In this document: positions 52,516 to 59,889 of the stretch, piece by piece
Position numbering within the stretch: position 1 is the stretch's first letter
Layout of the letters: the number at the start of each line of letters is the position of its first letter
Origin: CALARM01 sp964431735
GTDB taxonomy: Bacteria > Vulcanimicrobiota > SpSt-956 > JAKJGF01
Reading direction: 5' to 3'
Length of the DNA: 64,000 nt
NCBI GenBank assembly: GCA_964431735.1
Contig: CAYSLJ010000005.1
Location: 18,008-82,007, forward strand
Notes under the pieces: model-generated
Told to the model about the DNA's origin: nothing
Databases searched by the model: none
Seen by the model: the letters and a program-made list of their open reading frames with translations, nothing else
Translations under genes and position numbers: made by a program

Positions 52516-53280
52516 TTATCCTTCCTTAGATAGTGCCGGTAGTAAATCAGATAACAGTTTATTATTCGCAGCTATTATGGAAGATCCTTTTTTTACCTTC
52601 CGGCCATAAAAATCTGTTACACTTCCCCCTCCTTCTTCCACCATAAGAATACCTGCTGCAACATCCCAGTAATTGAATGACTCCTGCCAGAATCCGTCAT
52701 ATTTCCCGGAAGCAATATAAGCAAGGGACATGGCAACAGAGCCTGACACACGGACGACTCTTGATATTTCATATATTTTATTAAACAGTTCCATAGATTT
52801 CTGAAATTTCTTACCTCTGTAATAATAATCACCTGTGGAAAAAACTGCTTTTGCCATATCATCCTGGGACGAAACCTTTACAGGTTCACCGTTAAGAAAG
52901 ACACCTTTCCCTCTGACACCGTAAAAGAATTCGTCTGTTACAGGATTATAAATTCCGGAGTGAGTAAGAATACCATCTTCTTCCAGGGCAACGGATACAG
53001 CAAAAAAAGGAATTCTGGAGGCGAAATTTGTAGTTCCGTCAAGAGGATCTATAATCCATTTTTTACTATTATGTTTAATATCCTCTCCCGATTCTTCAGC
53101 AATTATATCACTGTCAGGGAAAGATTTTTTTATAGTAATTATTATATAATTCTCCGATTCTATATCGGCGTGAGTGACAAATCCTGCTTCCGATTTTTCC
53201 TTTTGATCTAAATCTTTTCCGAAATATTTCAATAATATTTCTCCCGATGTTCTGCACAGTTCAGAAATAAAATCTTTCAT
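52516..53280 (-). CDS. Inositol monophosphatase family protein
   Basis: The Mg-dependent phosphatase motifs are present: IIAEESGED, WIIDPLDGTTNF and YWDVAAGILMVEEGG. Members dephosphorylate inositol phosphates, fructose 1,6-bisphosphate or PAP. The 254-residue length is typical. Substrate cannot be decided. It is the last minus-strand gene before the CRISPR region. Confidence 0.92.
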   Translation of the reverse strand: MKDFISELCRTSGEILLKYFGKDLDQKEKSEAGFVTHADIESENYIIITIKKSFPDSDIIAEESGEDIKHNSKKWIIDPLDGTTNFASRIPFFAVSVALEEDGILTHSGIYNPVTDEFFYGVRGKGVFLNGEPVKVSSQDDMAKAVFSTGDYYYRGKKFQKSMELFNKIYEISRVVRVSGSVAMSLAYIASGKYDGFWQESFNYWDVAAGILMVEEGGGSVTDFYGRKVKKGSSIIAANNKLLSDLLPALSKEG

Positions 53281-53389
53281 AAATACACATCCTCGATAAT
53301 TATCGCTCCACGGGAACTAAACCATATAACAGGCAAGCCCTCAAACTGTGATAATTATTCAACATACATAAAAAATCACCTTTTTACTC

Positions 53390-53468
53390 AGCAAGCATAA
53401 ATAATACATATATGCTCTCGTGACGCGTCACGATTTAATATATTTGAGACATTTATTTTCATTCCTAA
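53390..53468. repeat. Degenerate family D sequence with minimal heptamer core
   Basis: AAGCATAAATAATACATATA and a two-unit array CGTGACGCGTCACG (53418-53432) lie here, followed by TATTTGAGACA as at 52.5 kb. Confidence 0.7.
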
Positions 53469-53606
53469 GTACCGAGACAGGTAAGTTCGTAACCATTTAT
53501 GAATTATCTAGTGAGTAGTGAGTAGTGAGTGGGTTTTAGCTCACTATTCACTATTCACTACTCACTATTTATAGTTTTTTGGATACTCTTTTACCTGTTC
53601 CGGTAC
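53469..53606. mobile_element. Element with GTACCG ends and TTCACTA heptamer core
   Basis: GTACCGAGACAGGTAA and TTACCTGTTCCGGTAC are inverted repeats. The core is a GTGAGTA / TTCACTA array (53510-53568) able to fold into a stem. The same outer ends enclose a different 149-bp core at 21.2 and 27.5 kb, so the frame and its contents are modular. Confidence 0.82.
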
Positions 53607-53723
53607 TAAGGATTGCAAGAAAAATAACTCCGGCAAATTATGGTTATTGTCCTCGCGTCACGCGTGACGCGTGACGCGTCACGATTGTAAATATGATGTA
53701 GTTATTTCCTGACAACTCCTAAG
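53606..53723. mobile_element. Family A element with heptamer core, complete copy
   Basis: Ends CTAAGGATTGCAAGAAAAAT and (other strand) CTTAGGAGTTGTCAGGAAAT flank an array at 53653-53685. It is the last heptamer-bearing element in the window. Confidence 0.85.
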
Positions 53724-53755
53724 TCAATCGTAAAAATTATTTATAAAAATTTTTC

Positions 53756-53791
53756 CACCGGCACCATTTGTCGCCACCATGCTGTTAAGAT
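53756..53791 (+). promoter_or_regulatory. Putative operator/promoter of the WYL regulator gene
   Basis: CACCGGC-N4-TTTGTCG is followed 12 bases later by TAAGAT. The same box with the same spacing to TATAGT lies upstream of cas6. It may be a shared operator or an unusual promoter. Confidence 0.5.
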
Positions 53792-53924
53792 AGATAAGGG
53801 AGAAAATAAAAACATAGAGGAAAAAATATTTTTTTATGGAATTTTTTAAAGCGTAGAAAAAGTAAAATAATTTATAAATAGTAAGCAAAATTCATATATA
53901 CTGAGCACCTGAAAGGAGTAAACC

Positions 53925-54908
53925 ATGCAGACAGATCAGCTTCACAGAATAATTTTCATAAATGATCTCATAAAAGACGGTAAATATCCTTCTTCTCTGT
54001 ATCTGTCAGGGAAACTACAGGTAAACCAGAGAACCATAGAGAGGGATATAGAGACAATGAAAAAAGAATTCAAAGCTCCCATAAAATATTGCCGGATGAA
54101 TAAAGGTTATTATTATACATCAGAGAGATATTTTCTTCCTTCCATGCTTCTGTCAGAAGGAGAAATTTTCGGATTGCTCCTTGCGCAAAAACTTCTTTCC
54201 CAGTATGAGAATACTCCCTATGAAGAAAGACTCCGTTCTGCCTTTACGAAACTCCAGAAATATCTTCCCGATAAGTTTGAAATGGAAACAGGGTCTTTCC
54301 GAAAAAGCTGTTCTTTTGACCTGGGATTTGTAAGGAAAATCAGGATGGATCTGTTTGAAGATCTTATATATGCAATAAGAGAGAAAAAGCAATTAAAAAT
54401 ATACTATTACACCATTTACAGAAACGAAAAAAGCTGGAGAACAATAGATCCGTATCATATGAAAAATTATAAGGGTGAATGGTATCTTGCCGCATACTGC
54501 CACAACAGAAATAAGGTTATTTATTTTTCTCCCGGAAGAATCCATGAGCATGAAACAACAGGAGAAACCTTTAAAATAAAAGAAGATTTCATACCGGAAG
54601 AATTCTGGGCCACATCTTTCGGCATATATAAAGATAAAGAAGGAAAAACCCATGATGTGGTTATCAGGATTGATGAATATCAGAGCCGGTGGATAAGGGA
54701 ATTCGATTTTACGGATGACAGAAGAATAACAGGCGTGGAAAACCATGAAGACGGCTCTATGACACTCAGGATGCAGGCAGAAGGGTTAGAGGAAATACAG
54801 AGATGGGTCATGCAGTACGGCAGCCATATGGAGGTTCTTGAGCCGGAGGGACTGAGGGAAAAGATTAAGAAAGAAGTTGAAGGCATGAGGAAGAGTTACG
54901 GGGTTTAA
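53925..54908 (+). CDS. WYL-domain transcriptional regulator
   Basis: The 327-residue protein has an N-terminal HTH_11-type helix-turn-helix (about residues 1-60, SGKLQVNQRTIERDIETM) and a WYL domain (about 140-215, KLKIYYYTIYRNEKSWRTIDPYHM..GEWYLAAYC). A WCX-like C-terminal part follows. WYL regulators are often encoded beside CRISPR-cas loci and in several studied cases control them. GAAAGGAG lies 6 bases before the ATG. It is the first plus-strand gene of the CRISPR region and probably controls it. Confidence 0.93.
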   Translation: MQTDQLHRIIFINDLIKDGKYPSSLYLSGKLQVNQRTIERDIETMKKEFKAPIKYCRMNKGYYYTSERYFLPSMLLSEGEIFGLLLAQKLLSQYENTPYEERLRSAFTKLQKYLPDKFEMETGSFRKSCSFDLGFVRKIRMDLFEDLIYAIREKKQLKIYYYTIYRNEKSWRTIDPYHMKNYKGEWYLAAYCHNRNKVIYFSPGRIHEHETTGETFKIKEDFIPEEFWATSFGIYKDKEGKTHDVVIRIDEYQSRWIREFDFTDDRRITGVENHEDGSMTLRMQAEGLEEIQRWVMQYGSHMEVLEPEGLREKIKKEVEGMRKSYGV

Positions 54909-54952
54909 TGAATCTTGTTTTTTTATATGTATAGTAAGAAAGTAGTAATAAA

Positions 54953-55174
54953 ATGGGATATCCTGTTAGTAGAGATAAATTACTGGAAGAAATTAATCTA
55001 ATTCCGGAAGATAAACTGGAAGAATTATTTTATTTTATTCATAATTTCAGACTGGGACTTGAGAAAGCCCCGGGTAACAAAGAGCAAATAATGAAATTTG
55101 CCGGATGCCGGGAAGATATGAATGAAGAGATATTTGAAGAATTTTCAGAAGAGATAAGAGAAAGAAAAAAATAA
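54953..55174 (+). CDS. Small antitoxin-like protein without a visible toxin
   Basis: The 73-residue acidic protein (SRDKLLEEINLIPEDKLEELFYFIHNFR, then CREDMNEEIFEEFSEEIRERKK) resembles antitoxins of the DUF2281/VapB-like type that pair with PIN toxins. No PIN or RelE-like gene follows; the next gene is cas6, 94 bases on. It may be an orphan, or its partner may be elsewhere. The ribosome binding site is weak. Confidence 0.6.
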   Translation: MGYPVSRDKLLEEINLIPEDKLEELFYFIHNFRLGLEKAPGNKEQIMKFAGCREDMNEEIFEEFSEEIRERKK

Positions 55175-55190
55175 GCATAAAATTTTTTTA

Positions 55191-55226
55191 CACCGGCGGA
55201 TTTTGTCGGTGAGAATATATTATAGT
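55191..55226 (+). promoter_or_regulatory. Putative operator/promoter of the cas operon
   Basis: CACCGGC-N4-TTTGTCG followed after 12 bases by TATAGT, 43 bases before the cas6 start. It matches the box upstream of the WYL gene in both halves and spacing. I infer control by the WYL protein. Confidence 0.5.
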
Positions 55227-55268
55227 AAGATTGTTATGAAATAAAAAGGAGTAGTAAATAAAAGATAA

Positions 55269-56018
55269 ATGAGGATAAAATTACATTTTACCATCCCACA
55301 GGCCTTCCATTTACCTGTATCACACAATGAAATCCTGCAGGGGTTTATTTACCATCATCTAGAGAAATCACTTGGAGATTACCTTCATGAAGAAGGGTTC
55401 AACCATCAGGGAAGAAAATTTAAACTCTTTACGTTTTCCCGTATTTTAGGAGATATAAGATTTGATAAAACGAGAAGAGATTTTCATTTATCATCATCCT
55501 TCACACTGGTAATAGCATCTCCTGTAGTAGTAATACTGGAAAGTCTTGCAAGAACTCTTGTTAATTCAAATAATTTGCAATTAAATGGAAATGAAATTAT
55601 TCTGGATTCCATTGACGTACAGGTAGAGAGAAACAGTTTATCAAATTCCTGTATAATTCGTATGCTCTCCCCTGTTACAGCATATTCGACATTGCAGACT
55701 GCAGATGGCAGAGCTAAAACCTATTATTACAATCCAAGGGAAATAGAATTCACCGAATTGCTCAGGAAAAATCTGGAAAAGAAATATGAACTGATTTATA
55801 AAAAACCTCTGCCTGAGGGAGATTTCGAGATAAACATGCTTGGTTCCAGTAAAAACAGGGAGAAAATTATTACCTATAAAAATTACATAATAAAAGGCTG
55901 GATAGGAGATTTTGAAATAAAAGGACCGCCGGAACTTATTCTAACGGGCTTTGATGCCGGTCTGGGGGCAAAGAATTCACAGGGGTTTGGATGTTTTGAA
56001 ATATTAAAAGAGAGGTGA
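55269..56018 (+). CDS. cas6: CRISPR RNA endoribonuclease Cas6
   Basis: Cas6 cuts the repeat RNA to produce mature guides. The 249-residue protein has a RAMP-type ferredoxin fold and the C-terminal Gly-rich loop GFDAGLGAKNSQGFGCFEI, diagnostic for Cas6. N-terminal His residues (HNEILQGFIYHHLE) may include the catalytic one. AAGGAG lies 17-19 bases before the ATG, further than usual. First gene of the cas operon; its stop is 4 bases before cas8b. Confidence 0.93.
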   Translation: MRIKLHFTIPQAFHLPVSHNEILQGFIYHHLEKSLGDYLHEEGFNHQGRKFKLFTFSRILGDIRFDKTRRDFHLSSSFTLVIASPVVVILESLARTLVNSNNLQLNGNEIILDSIDVQVERNSLSNSCIIRMLSPVTAYSTLQTADGRAKTYYYNPREIEFTELLRKNLEKKYELIYKKPLPEGDFEINMLGSSKNREKIITYKNYIIKGWIGDFEIKGPPELILTGFDAGLGAKNSQGFGCFEILKER

Positions 56019-56022
56019 TTGT

Positions 56023-57759
56023 ATGATTGAGGCGTTAAGGGAACTGGGAATTGTGTGTGGGAAGAAAGATTCTATTTCTGAAAATCCGTTTTTAGGTAAA
56101 GATCCTGGTTTATGTAAAGTAATCAATATTTGTATTAAAGAAAATGGCGGTGAATATACTTTTAATGAAGTAAGGCTGGAAGATTTCAATAATAATTACT
56201 CTATTTATCTTTATAAGAAAAAAGCTGCACAGGGTGCTAATTATACTCCATGTGGTCTGGTAGCAGGCGACATAGAAAAAACTATAAAAGGAAGAATTTA
56301 TGGGTGGTTTAATGGAGATAAAAAATTTATAGGAATAGAAAAAGTATTGGAAATAGACAGAGAAAAAATCACAGAACAAATAAAAGGTATAGAGAGAGAT
56401 AAAAAAACTAACTATCTGTTGACTATAAGTATAAATGACAAACATCTTGGAGAACATCAAGAATTTAAAGAGGAAATGTTCAATAGATGCGCTGAAAAAC
56501 AAAAAGGTGTTTCTACAGATGACGGCACATGTTCATTATGTTCTGCAAAAGGATCAGTATTTGGAGATATCGCTCCATTGAGTTCTTACACACTGGATAA
56601 GCAATGTTACATAGCTGGAGGATTTGAAAAGATAAAGGGCTGGAAAAATTTTCCCTTATGTCTTTCTTGCAGTAATTATCTTCAGCAGGGTAAAGAAACA
56701 ATGGAAAAATACCTGAAATTTAGATTGGGAGGAGTGTCTTATTATCTTATTCCACGATGTGTTATTAATTTTCAGGAAAATCTTCCTGACCTTATGAATG
56801 TTTATAAAAATTATGAAGATAAAAAGATTGATACAGAAAAATTAAAAAAGATTTCTGCAGAAGAAGATGATTATATACTTCCAATAATGCAGGATGTTAA
56901 CGATATTTTTCTTTTAACTTTTTTATTTTATGAAAAAATATCAGCAAAGTTTATGATTCATATGGTCTTAGAAGATATATATCCAAGTAGATTAAGGGAA
57001 CTATTTAAAGCCAAAGAAAAAGCAGAAGCTCATGAATATCTCAAAAATGTCACTTTTTCTAAAAAATCTGTAAAAGATGTAGAATTTTATTTTGGAACCT
57101 TAAGAGAATTTACAAAAAAGGAATTTTCAAAATCTAAAGCACCGGATCAGTATCTAAGTTTAACAGAAAAAATATTCAAGAATATTAGTATTGATAAAGG
57201 ATTAATAATGAATTTATTAATAGAGAAAATCAGAGAAGCATTCAGAGGGGAGGGATACTACGATTTAATAGTGTTAAAAGCCCAGGTTATTTTAAATTTC
57301 TTAATGGCTTTAGAATTAATTAAAAATACAATGGAGGTGAACGACTTGTCAGAATTTGGTATTAAAAATAAATTAAGTGAAAAAGTTGAAAAATTCTTCA
57401 AGGAAAATGAAGGTACTTTTTATAATGCTCAGGCAAAATCTTCATTTTTACTCGGTGTTTTAACCAAGAACCTGTTAAATATCCAATATAACGAAAGAGG
57501 AGCCAATCCTTTTATAAAACGTTTAAAAAATCTTACAATGAATGAAAGGGATATAAAATCTTTATATCCCCAAATAATAAATAAACTTGAAGAATATGAT
57601 TCAAATTATTATCAGCAACTTGAAGAAATAATTTCTGCTTATCTAACTTTATCCGGGACAAACTGGAAAATATCGGTAGATGAAATTAATTATTATTTTG
57701 TACTGGGTCTTACCCTGTACAAGTTAGATATATTTAAATTACAAAAGGAGGAAAAATAA
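56023..57759 (+). CDS. cas8b: Cascade large subunit Cas8b (Csh1/TM1802 type)
   Basis: The 578-residue protein lies between cas6 and cas7 and carries a zinc-binding site with CSLCSAKGSVFGD (about residue 170) and FPLCLSCSNYL (about 208), a hallmark of the TM1802/Csh1 group of Cas8b. Cas8 recognises the PAM and anchors the crRNA 5' end in the interference complex. Overall sequence conservation of Cas8 is low, so the call uses the cysteine pattern, length and operon position. AGAGGTG precedes the ATG; the stop overlaps cas7 by one base. Confidence 0.87.
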   Translation: MIEALRELGIVCGKKDSISENPFLGKDPGLCKVINICIKENGGEYTFNEVRLEDFNNNYSIYLYKKKAAQGANYTPCGLVAGDIEKTIKGRIYGWFNGDKKFIGIEKVLEIDREKITEQIKGIERDKKTNYLLTISINDKHLGEHQEFKEEMFNRCAEKQKGVSTDDGTCSLCSAKGSVFGDIAPLSSYTLDKQCYIAGGFEKIKGWKNFPLCLSCSNYLQQGKETMEKYLKFRLGGVSYYLIPRCVINFQENLPDLMNVYKNYEDKKIDTEKLKKISAEEDDYILPIMQDVNDIFLLTFLFYEKISAKFMIHMVLEDIYPSRLRELFKAKEKAEAHEYLKNVTFSKKSVKDVEFYFGTLREFTKKEFSKSKAPDQYLSLTEKIFKNISIDKGLIMNLLIEKIREAFRGEGYYDLIVLKAQVILNFLMALELIKNTMEVNDLSEFGIKNKLSEKVEKFFKENEGTFYNAQAKSSFLLGVLTKNLLNIQYNERGANPFIKRLKNLTMNERDIKSLYPQIINKLEEYDSNYYQQLEEIISAYLTLSGTNWKISVDEINYYFVLGLTLYKLDIFKLQKEEK

Positions 57760-58652
57760 TGACACAGGTAAGTAACAGAAGAGAGATCGTATTTTTATAT
57801 GATGTAACGAATAGTAATCCCAATGGAGATCCTCTGGATGAAAATAAACCAAGGATTGATGAAGAAAGTAGAAAAAATCTGGTTTCAGATGTAAGATTAA
57901 AAAGAACTGTCAGGGACTATCTACAGGATTTTAAAAATAAAACAATTTTTATAGTAGAAACAAGAGATAAAGATGGAAATTTAAAAACAAAAAAAGATCG
58001 ACAGGACGATTTATCTATAAATTCTGCTGATGATCTTGTAAATAAATGCGTTGACATCAGACTATTTGGAGCTACAAACGCTATAGAGAAAAAGACCATC
58101 ATCTTTACAGGACCAGTTCAGTTCAAATTCGGTGTATCATTACATAAAGTAGAAACAAAGTACATTAAAGGAACTACTGTTATGCCTTCAGGAGAAGGAC
58201 TAAAGCAGGGAACATTTACTGAACAACATATTTTGCCATATTCCCTGATTTGTTTCTACGGAATTGTAAATGAAAACGCCGCTAAAAACACTAAATTAAC
58301 TGAAGAAGACCTGGATTTACTCTATGACGGTATCTGGAATGGCACAAAAAATCTCATATCCCGTTCAAAAGTTGGCCAGATGCCAAGATTTTTACTTGAA
58401 GTAATTTATAAAGATGATAATTTCCATATAGGAGACCTGGACAAACAAATTAAATTAGAATTAAACACAGTAGGAAGAGAAGAGGAAATAAGATCTACAG
58501 AAGATTATTCTTTAGACCTGAGCAGACTGAAAAAAGTTTTAGATGATAATAAAACTAAAATTAAAGATATAAGAGTCAAGGTAGATCCAAATGTAAAAAT
58601 TACCGGATGGTATGGTGAAAACGAGGTTAAAAAATTTACTATAGGAGGCTAA
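57759..58652 (+). CDS. cas7: Cascade backbone subunit Cas7 (Csh2 type)
   Basis: Cas7 polymerises along the guide RNA. The N-terminal signature FLYDVTNSNPNGDPLDENKPRID and the C-terminal VDPNVKITGWYGE are typical of the I-B Csh2 family. The 297-residue length fits. AAGGAGG lies 8 bases before the ATG, inside cas8b. Confidence 0.95.
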   Translation: MTQVSNRREIVFLYDVTNSNPNGDPLDENKPRIDEESRKNLVSDVRLKRTVRDYLQDFKNKTIFIVETRDKDGNLKTKKDRQDDLSINSADDLVNKCVDIRLFGATNAIEKKTIIFTGPVQFKFGVSLHKVETKYIKGTTVMPSGEGLKQGTFTEQHILPYSLICFYGIVNENAAKNTKLTEEDLDLLYDGIWNGTKNLISRSKVGQMPRFLLEVIYKDDNFHIGDLDKQIKLELNTVGREEEIRSTEDYSLDLSRLKKVLDDNKTKIKDIRVKVDPNVKITGWYGENEVKKFTIGG

Positions 58653-58656
58653 TTTT

Positions 58657-59355
58657 ATGAGAATCCTTGTTTTTGATATATGGGGTGATTACGGTCATTT
58701 TAAAAAATTCCATACCACATCATCACCTCTATCATTTTCCATTCCTCCTCCTACGGCAGTCTATGGAATTATTGGTGCAATTTCAGGCATCCCTAAAGAA
58801 GATTATACTGAAACATTATACCAATATAATCTGAAAATTGCTGTTGGCATCAATAAACCGGTAAAGAAAATGAGAATGGGGGTAAACTGGATAGAGTTAA
58901 AAAAGTCTTTTGAAAAATTGGAAAGAGCCCCACAGATAAAGCAGGAATTTCTCCAGGATTGTAGCTTTCGCATATATATATCAGGAGACAATGAATTTTT
59001 AGAAAATTTCAAAAAACTGCTTTCAGCTCATAAGTCAATTTACACACCATGTCTCGGCATAAGCCAGTGCCTTGCAAATTTTCAGTTTACAGGGGATTTT
59101 AATGGAGAAATAAAAGAGGCAGATGAAAAAGGAATTTCCATTCATTCAGCTATTCTTAATAACTATCCTCTAAAAATAGAAGATGGCAAATCCTATCATA
59201 AAGAAAGAATGCCTGTTTTGATGAAACCTGACCGTCAGGTAATTGACTACAGAGAAATAATCTTTGAAAATAAAGGTAATACAATCTGTATCAAAGGTGG
59301 TGACTATATAGATTTAGGAGAAAAATCTATTATTTTTCTAAATGAACAAGTATAA
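58657..59355 (+). CDS. cas5: Cascade subunit Cas5 (Csh/I-B type)
   Basis: Cas5 holds the 5' handle of the guide RNA. The start FDIWGDYGHFKKFHTTSSPLSF and PPPTAVYGIIGAISGI are the conserved Cas5 N-terminus of subtype I-B. Later PCLGISQCLAN is also typical. The 232-residue length is normal. GGAGG lies 9 bases upstream of the ATG. Its 3' end overlaps hicA by 14 bases. Confidence 0.95.
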   Translation: MRILVFDIWGDYGHFKKFHTTSSPLSFSIPPPTAVYGIIGAISGIPKEDYTETLYQYNLKIAVGINKPVKKMRMGVNWIELKKSFEKLERAPQIKQEFLQDCSFRIYISGDNEFLENFKKLLSAHKSIYTPCLGISQCLANFQFTGDFNGEIKEADEKGISIHSAILNNYPLKIEDGKSYHKERMPVLMKPDRQVIDYREIIFENKGNTICIKGGDYIDLGEKSIIFLNEQV

Positions 59356-59596
59356 ATTATTACGCAGGATATTAAATAGTCCAGAAAATACCAGATTTTC
59401 AGAATTCAAAGAATTAGTCATAGCTTTCAGTTTTTATCTTTCTCGAATAAATGGAAGCCATCATATTTTTACCAACAAAAATATAAAAGAACTGATAAAT
59501 ATTCAGAATGATAATGGCATGGCTAAATCATATCAAATCAGGCAATTTTTAAAACTTGTAGAAAGATATAATTTAAAATTGGAGGATGATAAGTGA
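59342..59596 (+). CDS. hicA: HicA family mRNA interferase toxin
   Basis: The 84-residue protein has the HicA core: the helix RFSEFKELVIAFSFYLSRI, the catalytic His in GSHHIFTN and the C-terminal AKSYQIRQFLKLVERYNLKL. HicA cleaves mRNA independently of translation. The start codon lies 14 bases inside cas5 and the end overlaps hicB, so it is translated as part of the cas operon. No ribosome binding site stronger than GAAAAA is seen, which may keep levels low. Confidence 0.92.
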   Translation: MNKYKLLRRILNSPENTRFSEFKELVIAFSFYLSRINGSHHIFTNKNIKELINIQNDNGMAKSYQIRQFLKLVERYNLKLEDDK

Positions 59597-59817
59597 TGAA
59601 AGATTATCATATTAATATTTTCTACAGTGATGAAGATGGAGGATATATTGCAGATATACCGGATCTTGTCAGTTGCTCTGCCTTTGGTAATAGTCCTGAT
59701 GAAGCACTCAGAGAAGTTCAACTGGCAAAAGAAGCATGGTTGGAGGCAGCCAGAGCCGAAGGCAAACCAATTCCTCCACCTGCCTATAAACCGATTATTT
59801 ATCAAATTGCTTCGTAA
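59596..59817 (+). CDS. hicB: HicB family antitoxin
   Basis: The 74-residue protein has the HicB partial RNase H fold (DYHINIFYSDEDGGYIADIPDL..CSAFGNSPDEALREVQLAKEAWLEAA) and the ending AEGKPIPPPAYKPIIY, but lacks an extra DNA-binding domain. It neutralises HicA by direct binding. GGAGG lies 10 bases before the ATG; a GTG one codon earlier is possible. The ATG overlaps the hicA stop, as usual for hicAB pairs. Autoregulation by a DNA-binding HicB is therefore unlikely. Confidence 0.93.
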   Translation: MKDYHINIFYSDEDGGYIADIPDLVSCSAFGNSPDEALREVQLAKEAWLEAARAEGKPIPPPAYKPIIYQIAS

Positions 59818-59826
59818 ATCGTTTAA

Positions 59827-59864
59827 CCAGATAGTTCGGGAAAGTAATTTCCCTGACTATCTGG
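59827..59864 (+). other. Strong hairpin between hicB and cas3
   Basis: CCAGATAGTTCGGGAAA and TTTCCCTGACTATCTGG pair over 17 positions with two mismatches and a 4-base loop. There is no T-run, so it is not a standard terminator. It lies 26 bases before the cas3 ATG and could act in RNA processing or attenuation. Confidence 0.65.
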
Positions 59865-59889
59865 CAGAATTACATGAAAGGGTATTAAA

